31,206 bases of DNA from the NCBI GenBank assembly GCA_964461135.1, contig CAYWTB010000053.1, forward strand, positions 1 to 31,206, written 5' to 3'. The stretch is from RQOF01 sp964461135. GTDB lineage: Bacteria; Calditrichota; Calditrichia; RBG-13-44-9. Numbering within the stretch: the first letter of the stretch is position 1; each line of letters begins with the position of its first letter. Below the pieces are notes generated by a model. The model ran no database searches and was not told the origin of the DNA. It saw only the letters and a list, made by a program, of their open reading frames with translations. The position numbers and the translations under genes were made by a program. Below, in pieces: positions 8,655 to 16,235 of this stretch.

Positions 8655-9449
8655 TCAGATATATATTTTTTTAAGATATCCCAGCAGAAATTGATTGAAA
8701 ACATCCGGTTTTTCGAGATTGCTGAGATGGGCTGCACCCTCAATTATTTTCAAGGCTGCCTCCGGACAATTTTCTACCATTTCTTCTGCTTCACCAAGAC
8801 CTACTATGTCATCATTTTGACCGCTTATAATCAGAACCGGAAAATTTATATCATTCAACAATTTCAGGGAATTCTTTCGATATGCCATGGCCTGTTGTGC
8901 CTGAATAATTCCTTCCGTTTCACATTCAGCCATTATGCTATAAACATGCTCTACCAGATCAGGCATATTATTTTGGGTCTCCCGAGTGAAGAATATATTC
9001 CGATGCAGATCATAAATAAATGATGGATCGCCCTTTTTTATAAGAGTATCAATCATTTGAAATCTTTTTTTTCGAGCCTCATCAGTGTCTGCTCGGGCCC
9101 GCGTGTTGGCCAGAACGAGACCGGCGAATACACCAGGATGATTCCTATAAAGAGCCAGTGCTACATATCCGCCCATGCTGAGTCCCACAAAAACCGCCTT
9201 GCGTACCCCTAACTGTCTAAGAATATCCAAGATAACCTCCCCATAATCTTCCATTTCCATAGTCTTTTTTACCACTTTACTCTGACCAAATCCGGGATAG
9301 TCTACAGCAACAAATTCAATATTATTTTTATTCAGCATATCTATCTGGGGATTCCACATTTTCTGATTTACCGGAAAGGCATGCAATAATACTACCGGAA
9401 TTCCTGCCATTCCTATCCGGATATTCAATGAATCATTATGAGTCAGCAC
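8655..9449 (-). CDS. alpha/beta hydrolase (carboxylesterase/lactonase-like)
   Basis: This is a 264-residue single-domain alpha/beta hydrolase. The oxyanion-hole region is VVLLHAFP (19-26), the nucleophile elbow GLSMGG places Ser91, the acid is D213 or D214 in SGQNDD, and the histidine is H241 in EGAAHLSNLE. The closest remembered types are 3-oxoadipate enol-lactonase-like and BioH-like esterases, but the substrate cannot be told from sequence. The start is GTG at 9449, 14 nt inside the 3' end of the preceding large ATPase/TPR gene, which implies translational coupling. The in-frame Met at residue 14 would remove the first beta strand. No signal peptide is visible, so it is cytoplasmic. Confidence 0.85.
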   Translation of the reverse strand: MLTHNDSLNIRIGMAGIPVVLLHAFPVNQKMWNPQIDMLNKNNIEFVAVDYPGFGQSKVVKKTMEMEDYGEVILDILRQLGVRKAVFVGLSMGGYVALALYRNHPGVFAGLVLANTRARADTDEARKKRFQMIDTLIKKGDPSFIYDLHRNIFFTRETQNNMPDLVEHVYSIMAECETEGIIQAQQAMAYRKNSLKLLNDINFPVLIISGQNDDIVGLGEAEEMVENCPEAALKIIEGAAHLSNLEKPDVFNQFLLGYLKKIYI

Positions 9450-12273
9450 GGTCCTGTAACCTTATATTTATTAATTTTTGTTCTCTGCAATACCTTATAA
9501 TATCCTCGTGAAAACCCGACTCTAAAAACTGTGTACTCAAAATAGTGTCATTAATATATTCTGCCAGGTTGTGAATTAATTTACAGCTATTTCTATAAAT
9601 TTTTCTAACCACGTTTTCACTGTCAACCTGCCTACTCAACCTGGCATTCTCACAAAATGTCAAATATCTGATGTAAGGGAAATTACATTTATCTGAAATA
9701 TTAATGGCTTTTTGAAATGCATTTTTTGCTTCCGTAGTATTCCCATTTTGCCTGAACAATCTGCCCTGAAGATAATATCCCGATGCCTGATAACGGGGAT
9801 ATTCCCGGGATTTTTTAATTATCAAATCCACAATGCGTTGAGATTTATCTGGCCGATCCATTTCAAGAGACCATTGAGAAAAATAGAAAAGGTAGTTCAG
9901 ATAATCAATTTGGTTACTGCTTAAATTAACTAACTTTTTTCCCTGGCTTAATATTACCCGTGCTTTTTCAAAACGTTTGTGCTGTACTTCATAATAAGAA
10001 AGATACATTTTAGCCAATAACAGTATATTGGTTTGCTGATTTTTTTCGGACCATTCCTCTACTTCCTTCAGAAATTCATGGGCTCTCAACAGGCCATGAA
10101 CCAGTAAATAGATATGTCCCAGATGTAATTTTATTTCATTCATTTGTTCGTGAAAACCATATCTGAAAGAGATTTCCATGCCAATATCCAATGTCCTCTG
10201 GGCTTCTCCATACAGAGCCTGCTCCTTATAAATCATGCCCAACTGAATCAATGTCTGCACATTAAGTTCCGGTCGGTGCAGGACATACAAATCAGTGTTT
10301 ATTTTTTTCAGGTGGCTGTGTGCCAGTTGCCACTTTCCAATTTGAGAATAAATTTCGGCAAGATAAAACACCAGTTGTACCTTTAACTTAGGTTGATATA
10401 TATAGAAAAGAATTTGCCATAGTTCATAACAATGCTTTAAAGCAGTAGTATAAGATTTATTTTTTAATAACAACTGGATTTTATCTCTCAATAGAATTGC
10501 ATAAAATTCCTGCATTCCATTTTGAGCAGTGACACTTCTGAGGATTTGATTGATCAGATCCAGATACTGATGAGAATTTTCAAATAAATAACTTTTCAAT
10601 TTTGAATAAATTTTAATGAGGTGGGAAAAATTTTTTACATCACTGTAGAATCCAAGCGCCTTCCTGTATTGATGCCAGGCCTGGTCTGCATGAGCCAAAT
10701 TGGATTCAATATCGCCAATCAATTCATAACAGCGACCAATAGTTTCTCCCTCGCAAAATTTTTTAACCCGAGTCTCTCTGATTAGATAACGAGCTTCCTG
10801 AAAGGAATCCATTTCCACCAGAGCCTCAGCCATTTTCAGATTCACCTGTAGCCATTTTCTTTTAATAGAAGGTGCAATCTCATCTTCCTCACTGGTATAA
10901 AGTGCCCGTAGTTTTTTTAAAATTTCAAAGGCATTTTCATAACCACCCATGAACATATAAATATCGCTCAATGACTCCAGAATGTTTTCCAAATTATCCA
11001 GCACTATTGATTCTGATTCAGAAATTCTGACTGCAAAGTAAAATCGGTCAGCTGAATGCTCGAAATCTCCAATTTCCTTAAAGAATTCCCCTTCTTTACA
11101 GGCAAAGATCACCGCTTGCTGTATTTTACCAATATCATACATTAAATCTGAAATTTGATAAATTCTGTTCAAAATTCCTGCATTCATCAAGGATGAAAAT
11201 TTGTCAATAATATCGGATAAATTCTCTACCGGTACATGATTTTTCAACCACTTCTTAAATTGGGGAGGATGCAGCATAAAACAGATATTTCCTTCCCAAT
11301 ATATTTTTTGAAGAAATCCAGATTCAATCCAGCTTGAAATTTGGCTCTGTTTTATTTTTATTTTTTTCAGAAGATTTTGAAGATCTTCCTGTCGAATCGG
11401 ATCACCCAGATGGGCCAGGAACGCCAGGAGATTTGCAGCAATCTCCTTCTGATAGAGTAACACAAAAGAAAATATTTCATCCCATGTTTCGGGTAGCCTG
11501 ATCTTCTGAAGGGTTTTAATATTTAAAAACTCTTCTTGCCCGGGATTCAACAAGTTTTTGTATACAGAGCTTGATAACAGCCTTATCTTTAAAGGATTAC
11601 CGCCGGCTTTTAGATAACAATGATTGGTAATTAACCGGGCATTCAGTGAAGAGGTTTCAAAATAATTCCGGATTAATGATTCTGTTGTCTGTATGGACGG
11701 CTTGGTGAGAATAATTTCATGATGAGTCTTTAATTCATTTTTAAATGGACCTGCAGGATTAATAGTATAGATGACCTGAACAGGGAAATGACCGATAGAA
11801 TTTATATAATTCTCCATTTTCCCAAACTGCAGACTATCCAATTGGTTAATATTTTCAAGGATTATTACCGGGATTTTTCGTCCAACAATGAAATTTAAAA
11901 ATTCCAGAAAGATTTGATTAAACCAGTCAAATTTTTCTTCAGATTTTGCGGGAAGTTCTCGAATCTTCTCCGTTAAATAATATTGGTGACTTTTTGAATA
12001 AGTGTTCAAGAATTCTTCAAATTCCAACCGAGTTTGCAGATAATATTTCATCGCATGACGAATAAGAAAAGCCGCTGTAAACTGGTGTAACAAAAAATCA
12101 AGATGCCCAATTATAAATGCCTTTTCACCAAGCTGGGAGACATAGTGTGAAATTAATTCCCGTTTACCCATTCCGGTTTCACCCACTATTGAAATTTTCG
12201 TTAATGTTTCAACAGATGGTTTTTCCAAAATTTGTGCTACATCCTCAAGAATATTTGAACTGAGCCACAGCAT
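9436..12273 (-). CDS. large P-loop ATPase with C-terminal TPR-like repeats (STAND-like), function unknown
   Basis: This 945-residue cytoplasmic protein begins with an NTPase module: a P-loop GETGMGKRE at 31-39 (Lys37) and a Walker B-like VIILENINQLD at about 137-147. A winged-helix-like segment seems to follow at about 270-360. From about 370 to 900 it is a run of paired amphipathic helices typical of TPR arrays (for example EARYLIRETRVKKF, AWHQYRKALGFY, EAKNAFQKAINIS). This layout matches STAND signalling ATPases such as the MalT class. The usual Ser/Thr after the P-loop Lys is Arg here, and Walker B has Glu in place of the first Asp. No DNA-binding, GAFTGA or catalytic effector domain is visible. 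It heads an operon with a hydrolase and a dipeptidase. Confidence 0.8.
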   Translation of the reverse strand: MLWLSSNILEDVAQILEKPSVETLTKISIVGETGMGKRELISHYVSQLGEKAFIIGHLDFLLHQFTAAFLIRHAMKYYLQTRLEFEEFLNTYSKSHQYYLTEKIRELPAKSEEKFDWFNQIFLEFLNFIVGRKIPVIILENINQLDSLQFGKMENYINSIGHFPVQVIYTINPAGPFKNELKTHHEIILTKPSIQTTESLIRNYFETSSLNARLITNHCYLKAGGNPLKIRLLSSSVYKNLLNPGQEEFLNIKTLQKIRLPETWDEIFSFVLLYQKEIAANLLAFLAHLGDPIRQEDLQNLLKKIKIKQSQISSWIESGFLQKIYWEGNICFMLHPPQFKKWLKNHVPVENLSDIIDKFSSLMNAGILNRIYQISDLMYDIGKIQQAVIFACKEGEFFKEIGDFEHSADRFYFAVRISESESIVLDNLENILESLSDIYMFMGGYENAFEILKKLRALYTSEEDEIAPSIKRKWLQVNLKMAEALVEMDSFQEARYLIRETRVKKFCEGETIGRCYELIGDIESNLAHADQAWHQYRKALGFYSDVKNFSHLIKIYSKLKSYLFENSHQYLDLINQILRSVTAQNGMQEFYAILLRDKIQLLLKNKSYTTALKHCYELWQILFYIYQPKLKVQLVFYLAEIYSQIGKWQLAHSHLKKINTDLYVLHRPELNVQTLIQLGMIYKEQALYGEAQRTLDIGMEISFRYGFHEQMNEIKLHLGHIYLLVHGLLRAHEFLKEVEEWSEKNQQTNILLLAKMYLSYYEVQHKRFEKARVILSQGKKLVNLSSNQIDYLNYLFYFSQWSLEMDRPDKSQRIVDLIIKKSREYPRYQASGYYLQGRLFRQNGNTTEAKNAFQKAINISDKCNFPYIRYLTFCENARLSRQVDSENVVRKIYRNSCKLIHNLAEYINDTILSTQFLESGFHEDIIRYCREQKLINIRLQDRADS

Positions 12274-12303
12274 GCTTTATAACCCTTTAGAAAAAAGTCC
12301 GGT

Positions 12304-12332
12304 ATTATAAGAAATTAAAAAGAATCTTTTAA
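12304..12332 (-). promoter_or_regulatory. probable promoter for the ATPase/TPR operon
   Basis: TTAAAA (12327-12332) and a perfect TATAAT (12304-12309) stand 17 bp apart on the minus strand. The predicted transcription start is about 25 nt before the ATG at 12273. The short leader holds AAAGGG 9 nt before that ATG. The rest of 12274-12478 shows no gene. Confidence 0.5.
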
Positions 12333-12478
12333 ATCCCTTTCTTCGCCAACAGAACGCCATGTCCTGAAAAGATAGGGTAAAATACAAAGGATACAATATA
12401 TGTGATCCGCTGGTGTCAGATTAACAGATTATTAATAAAACCAAGACTTTATCTGGAAGCTATTCCAATGACTAATAT

Positions 12479-13855
12479 TCAGTTGATCTCTTCCAGAATT
12501 GCAGTAAAGTGCCTCAAGAAAGGTGGTTCATTTACTAATCTTAATCCTTTCATCTCAGATTTTTTTTTCTGAATCGAAACAAGTGCTTCAGCGACAAATT
12601 GAAGATGGGAGATGGTATAAACCCTTCTCGGAATGGCGAGTCTAACCAGATCTAGTTTCGGATAGATCCATTCACCCGAAATGGCGTTTTTCGAAGCAAA
12701 CATTAAGCTGCCTATTTCCACCCCGCGGATCCCGGCCTCCCGGTACAGAGCAATAGTTAATGCCTGGGCGGGAAAGCGGGATTGTGGAATATGAGATACA
12801 AACTTCCTGGCATCAATATAAACAGCATGTCCACCAATGGGCTTAACTACCGGTATGCCGGCAGTAATCAAAAGTTGTCCCAGGTAGGCAGTATGCTCCA
12901 TCCTGTAGACAAGATATTCCTCATCCAACACTTCCTGCAGACCCAGAGCCATTGCTTCCAAATCCCGTCCGGCCAGGCCACCATAGGTTGGAAAACCCTC
13001 TCGTAGAATCGAAAGATTTTGCAGCCTTTGATAAACAGATTCATCACGCAGCGCAATAAATCCCCCAATATTCACCAGGGCATCTTTTTTGGCACTAACC
13101 CAGCATCCATCTCCATAGGAAAACATTTCCCTGACGATCTCACGGACAGATATATTGGAATATTTCGGCTCACGCAATTTAATAAAGTATGCATTTTCAG
13201 CAAACCGGGCGGCATCAAAGAAAAACATAATGTTATTAGAGTGGCAGATTTCGCTTATCACCCGGATATTCTCCATGGATACCGGTTGCCCCCCCCCACT
13301 ATTATTGGTTATGGTTAGACACACCAATGGTATTTTTTCTCTTCCATATTTCTTAATAGCTGCTTTTAATCTATCCGGATCCATATTCCCTTTAAAAGGA
13401 TGGTTAAACTCAGGATCAAGCCCTTCCGCAATCACACAATCAAGTGCTTCTGCCCCCAAATACTCTATATTAGCCCGGGTAGTATCAAAATGGATATTAC
13501 TAGGGACAACACTATCGGAATTCAGAAGAGTTGAAAAGAGAATATTCTCTGCAGCGCGGCCCTGATGAGTGGGTAAAACTAAGGGAAAGCCTGTGATATT
13601 TTCAACAGCCTCCTGAAGATGGAAAAAATTACGGCATCCGGCATAAGATTCGTCTCCTGTCATGAGTCCGGCCCACTGACGATCACTCATTGCGGATGTT
13701 CCAGAATCTGTCAGCAGATCAATAAAAACCTTCTCTGCGGGAATATTAAAGACGTTAAATCCTGCCTCAGCTATTAGGCGTTCCCGTTCATCGCGGGGAA
13801 TGAGATGTATGGGTTCGACCATTTTAATGCGAAATGGTTCCAGAGGAATTTTCAT
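12479..13855 (-). CDS. tnaA: tryptophanase (tryptophan indole-lyase), PLP-dependent beta-eliminating lyase
   Basis: This 458-residue PLP lyase splits L-tryptophan to indole, pyruvate and ammonia. It matches the tryptophanase/tyrosine phenol-lyase family throughout: EPFRIK, DLLTDSGT, PTHQGRAAEN, D214 and R217 in FDAARFAENAYF, and the Schiff-base lysine in SAKKDA (K257). Specificity residues point to tryptophan. Position 381 (GVEIGS) is Ile, where tyrosine phenol-lyase has Arg381, and LRHFTA has His where the phenol-lyase has Phe. Other stretches (IPRDER, SDRQWAGLM, GLAGRDLEAMA) resemble the phenol-lyase. The frame is open to 13897, but the ATG at 13855 follows AAAGGA by 6 nt and aligns with family N-termini. 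No TnaC-like leader or tnaB permease is seen. Confidence 0.92.
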   Translation of the reverse strand: MKIPLEPFRIKMVEPIHLIPRDERERLIAEAGFNVFNIPAEKVFIDLLTDSGTSAMSDRQWAGLMTGDESYAGCRNFFHLQEAVENITGFPLVLPTHQGRAAENILFSTLLNSDSVVPSNIHFDTTRANIEYLGAEALDCVIAEGLDPEFNHPFKGNMDPDRLKAAIKKYGREKIPLVCLTITNNSGGGQPVSMENIRVISEICHSNNIMFFFDAARFAENAYFIKLREPKYSNISVREIVREMFSYGDGCWVSAKKDALVNIGGFIALRDESVYQRLQNLSILREGFPTYGGLAGRDLEAMALGLQEVLDEEYLVYRMEHTAYLGQLLITAGIPVVKPIGGHAVYIDARKFVSHIPQSRFPAQALTIALYREAGIRGVEIGSLMFASKNAISGEWIYPKLDLVRLAIPRRVYTISHLQFVAEALVSIQKKKSEMKGLRLVNEPPFLRHFTAILEEIN

Positions 13856-13964
13856 TGTCATTCCTTTCAGGAGTATAACCAGAAATTCTATTGACATAAT
13901 AAATGGATCGTCACAAATCTCGCGGGAATCAGATTGCCATCTGGCAGGAATAATGATCCGATAA

Positions 13965-14339
13965 TCAAATCCACTTTTCCAGTGCTTTTTTTAATTTTTC
14001 CATCGAAAAGGGCTTTGCTAAAAAAGACGTGTTATCATCTACCATAATTTGGTTGAGTTCATCGGATATGTTCATACCACTGGTAAAAATAACCTGTCCT
14101 TTATATTCTGGGTAATTTAATACAATATCCCGGTAAAGGTCAATTCCCGATAAATCAGGCAGGGTCAAATCTATGATAAAAAAATCAAATTTTTCATTAG
14201 TAATAATATGTTGGGCAGACTTTGCATTTTCCGCCACAGTACAATTTAATCCAAAAATATCGAGCAGATTTACGAAAACCGCCGCCAGATCAGGCTCATC
14301 TTCAACAATAAGTACTCTTTTTATCTTTGCATTTCCCAT
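13965..14339 (-). CDS. stand-alone response-regulator receiver (CheY-like)
   Basis: This 124-residue protein is a single phosphoreceiver domain. All family key residues are present: acidic pair E13/D14 (VEDEPD), phospho-acceptor Asp57 (FIIDLTLPD), Thr86 (IFTSG) and Lys109 before Pro (AKPFS). There is no output domain, so it should act by protein contact, as CheY or Spo0F-type relays do. No histidine kinase lies in the window, so the partner is unknown. It precedes tryptophanase by about 110 nt in the same direction, so the two may share transcription. A strong promoter lies 70-100 bp upstream. Confidence 0.9.
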   Translation of the reverse strand: MGNAKIKRVLIVEDEPDLAAVFVNLLDIFGLNCTVAENAKSAQHIITNEKFDFFIIDLTLPDLSGIDLYRDIVLNYPEYKGQVIFTSGMNISDELNQIMVDDNTSFLAKPFSMEKLKKALEKWI

Positions 14340-14410
14340 AGAAATAAATCCAATTTTATAACTTCAATAACTAATTTGGGGAAAGACATTTTATTAGACG
14401 AAAATTTACA

Positions 14411-14439
14411 ATTATATATACTCACAATAATTTAGTCAA
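14411..14439 (-). promoter_or_regulatory. strong sigma-70 type promoter for the receiver gene
   Basis: On the minus strand TTGACT (14434-14439) and a perfect TATAAT (14411-14416) are separated by exactly 17 bp, giving 11 of 12 consensus bases. Predicted start is near 14404, leaving a leader of about 65 nt before the ATG at 14339. No Bacteroidota-type TAnnTTTG box is needed to explain it. Confidence 0.7.
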
Positions 14440-14520
14440 GATACAATAAATTCCTTTTTCAATGCAATTGACAAATATTATTTTCCCCATAAATTATGGT
14501 TTGTAAATATAAAATAATTG

Positions 14521-14563
14521 GCCCGCAGATCAGACAAATGTACATCATCATCTAAATGCGGGC
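14521..14563 (-). terminator. long-loop hairpin downstream of tatA, possible terminator
   Basis: GCCCGCA at 14521-14527 pairs with TGCGGGC at 14557-14563 around a 29-nt loop. In the minus orientation the stem is followed by an A/T-rich run (AATTATTTTATATTT). It could end the tatA transcript, though it is 125 nt past the stop and the loop is long. The rest of 14340-14687 holds only the receiver promoter and AT-rich sequence. Confidence 0.3.
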
Positions 14564-14687
14564 AGTCAACTCCGGCTTAAAATGCCTCCTCCTGTGTCTG
14601 AAGGGAACGGCTGATAATCGTATAAAAACAAAATTTGGATTTACCTTCCAGGGGGAGAACTCAAATACTTAAAAATTATCTTTACAG

Positions 14688-14948
14688 TTAACCCGCCAGA
14701 TCACTCCTGTCTTTTTTCTGAGTCGTGTCGCTATCCGGTTTCATCTTTTCTGTTTCCGATCTATCTTCCGGAATCGAATGATTGTCTCCTTTAATGTCCA
14801 AATCATTTTTAATATTCTGAGTCGCATTTTTGAATTCATTGATGGAACGACCTAAAGACCGGGCTAATTCGGGTAATCTTTTTGCGCCGAACAGAATAAG
14901 AATAATCAGAAAGATCACGATTAATTCAGGGGGGCCTATGCCAAACAT
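14688..14948 (-). CDS. tatA: TatA/TatE-type twin-arginine translocase subunit
   Basis: This 86-residue protein is the pore-forming subunit of the Tat pathway, which exports folded proteins across the inner membrane. MFGIGPPELIVI leads into one membrane helix (about 8-20), then the hinge FGAKRLPELARSLGRSI with the conserved Phe-Gly and Leu-Pro-Glu, then an amphipathic helix and an acidic, disordered tail from about 50. The Pro at position 6-7 before Glu8 is usual for TatA. AAGGAG lies 6 nt before the ATG. No tatC is in the window. It follows the purine/phospholipid operon after a 74-bp gap with a hairpin, so it is probably transcribed separately. Confidence 0.93.
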   Translation of the reverse strand: MFGIGPPELIVIFLIILILFGAKRLPELARSLGRSINEFKNATQNIKNDLDIKGDNHSIPEDRSETEKMKPDSDTTQKKDRSDLAG

Positions 14949-14978
14949 ATATAACTCCTTATATTATTATGATATAAT

Positions 14979-15006
14979 TTAAACCCCGAATAAGTTCAGG
15001 GGTTTC
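14979..15006 (-). terminator. hairpin ending the truA-to-DUF4321 operon
   Basis: On the minus strand AAACCCC(T)GAA pairs with TTCGGGGTTT around a CTTA loop, about 17 nt after the DUF4321 gene's stop. The T run after the stem is short, so termination strength is uncertain. Position between that gene and tatA fits an operon boundary. Confidence 0.5.
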
Positions 15007-15022
15007 GGACCCAAGTAAATGG

Positions 15023-15286
15023 TTATTGCACCCAACGCAGGAAGTAAGCTGCAATTGCTATTCCCAGTACACCGATAACATTTAGCTTCAGACTGAAACC
15101 AAGAGTAAAAGTGAGTATAATAATATCCAAAGTCGTCGGACCGAGTGTGAATACTGCAGACCGCAGAAAAAACTCTTTCACTACACCCTGGGGTAAAATG
15201 AATGCCAGAATTTCACCCAACGCACTCCCAATGAACGCTCCTAACAAGATGATTACGAACATCCAGCCCAGACTTTTTTTTCTCAT
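15023..15286 (-). CDS. DUF4321 small membrane protein
   Basis: This 87-residue protein has two or three membrane helices at about 8-30 and 44-83. The opening SLGWMFVIILLGAFIGSALG and the middle FTLGPTTLDIIILTFTLGFSLKLN match the DUF4321 family, which has no known function. Gly-rich helix 1 (GAFIGSALGE) is characteristic. GGGAG lies 10 nt before the ATG. It is the last gene of the long purine/phospholipid run, 21 nt after purQ. Nothing in the sequence shows an enzyme site. Confidence 0.75.
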   Translation of the reverse strand: MRKKSLGWMFVIILLGAFIGSALGEILAFILPQGVVKEFFLRSAVFTLGPTTLDIIILTFTLGFSLKLNVIGVLGIAIAAYFLRWVQ

Positions 15287-15307
15287 CGGGTTAAATCTCC
15301 CTATGTT

Positions 15308-15988
15308 CTAAGAAATCATCGATTCAAACAGATAACGACCGTCAGCAGAGCCGAGTATTTGCTCTATAGCTCTTTCCGGATGAGGCATCATGCCGAGAAC
15401 ATTCCCTTTCTTATTAATGACTCCGGCAATGGAATCTCTGGAACCATTGGGATTATCGGTGTCTGTTAATTTTCCCTCTGCAGAACAATAACGGAATACA
15501 ATCTGATTATTATCTATCAATCCCTGATAACCGGCATCACCAATAAAATAATTTCCTTCGCCATGAGCCACCGGGATTGATAAAGTCTGACCCTTTTTCA
15601 TTTTACTGGTAAAGATTGTATCTATATTCTCTGCTCGAATATAAACATTTTTGCAGATAAAACGCAAATTACGGTTTCTCATTAGGGCACCGGGAAGAAG
15701 ACCGCTTTCAGTCAGGACCTGAAAACCATTACAGATACCAAGCACTTTCTTTCCCATTTCAGCAAAGTGAACAACCTCCTGTAAAATTGGTGAAAACCGG
15801 GCAATAGCGCCGGCGCGAAGGTAATCTCCGTAAGAGAATCCTCCGGGAAGTACAACCGCATCAAAACCCTTAAGAGATGCTTCCTGATGCCATATGAAAT
15901 GAGTTTGATCTCCTAACATTGTCTTTACGGCATAATACATATCATGGTCACAATTGGAACCGGGAAAAACAATAATTCCTACTTTCAA
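15308..15988 (-). CDS. purQ: phosphoribosylformylglycinamidine synthase, glutaminase subunit
   Basis: PurQ is a class I glutamine amidotransferase that supplies ammonia to PurL in the fourth step of purine synthesis (FGAR to FGAM). Visible are PGSNCDHD (10-16), VVLPGGFSYGDYLRAGAIA, nucleophile Cys86 in GICNGFQ, and the His203/Glu205 pair in MMPHPERA. Length (226) is that of the small, separate PurQ that works with PurS and small PurL. The start is TTG with GAGG 6 nt upstream, and begins 1 nt after the purS stop. purL is not in the window. Confidence 0.95.
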   Translation of the reverse strand: MKVGIIVFPGSNCDHDMYYAVKTMLGDQTHFIWHQEASLKGFDAVVLPGGFSYGDYLRAGAIARFSPILQEVVHFAEMGKKVLGICNGFQVLTESGLLPGALMRNRNLRFICKNVYIRAENIDTIFTSKMKKGQTLSIPVAHGEGNYFIGDAGYQGLIDNNQIVFRYCSAEGKLTDTDNPNGSRDSIAGVINKKGNVLGMMPHPERAIEQILGSADGRYLFESMIS

Positions 15989-15989
15989 T

Positions 15990-16235
15990 TCAATCCTCGG
16001 CTATTTCGTAAGTGTAATCCTCAATAACAGGATTTGCAAGTAATTTCCTACAGGCTTCTTCAATCTTCACATGGGCTTCATTTCTGTTATTCTCCTTCAT
16101 ATCCAGTTCTATTAATTTTCCGATGCGAACATTCTCCACAGTCGAAAAACCAAGATGATGCAATGCATTATTCACAGTTTTCCCCTGTGGATCCAGGATA
16201 CCATTTTTCAGGCGTACTTTAATAACAACTTTCAT
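15990..16235 (-). CDS. purS: phosphoribosylformylglycinamidine synthase, PurS subunit
   Basis: This 81-residue PurS is the small bridging subunit that holds PurQ and PurL together in the FGAM synthase of most non-proteobacterial lineages. The conserved opening MKVVIKVRLKNGILDPQGKTV and the middle VENVRIGKLIELDM are clear, as is the C-terminal NPVIEDYTYEI. Start and the upstream pssA stop overlap by ATGA, and purQ starts 1 nt after its stop, so purS-purQ are tightly coupled. Confidence 0.95.
   Translation of the reverse strand: MKVVIKVRLKNGILDPQGKTVNNALHHLGFSTVENVRIGKLIELDMKENNRNEAHVKIEEACRKLLANPVIEDYTYEIAED

Noticed and set aside
13155..13565. 136-residue plus-strand ORF opposite tryptophanase
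   Set aside because: Antisense shadow of a conserved coding region; composition and lack of start signals argue against a gene.
13856..13964. CRP-like site (TGTGA) before tryptophanase
   Set aside because: Only the first half-site is present; the second half of the inverted repeat is absent, so there is no support for catabolite control.
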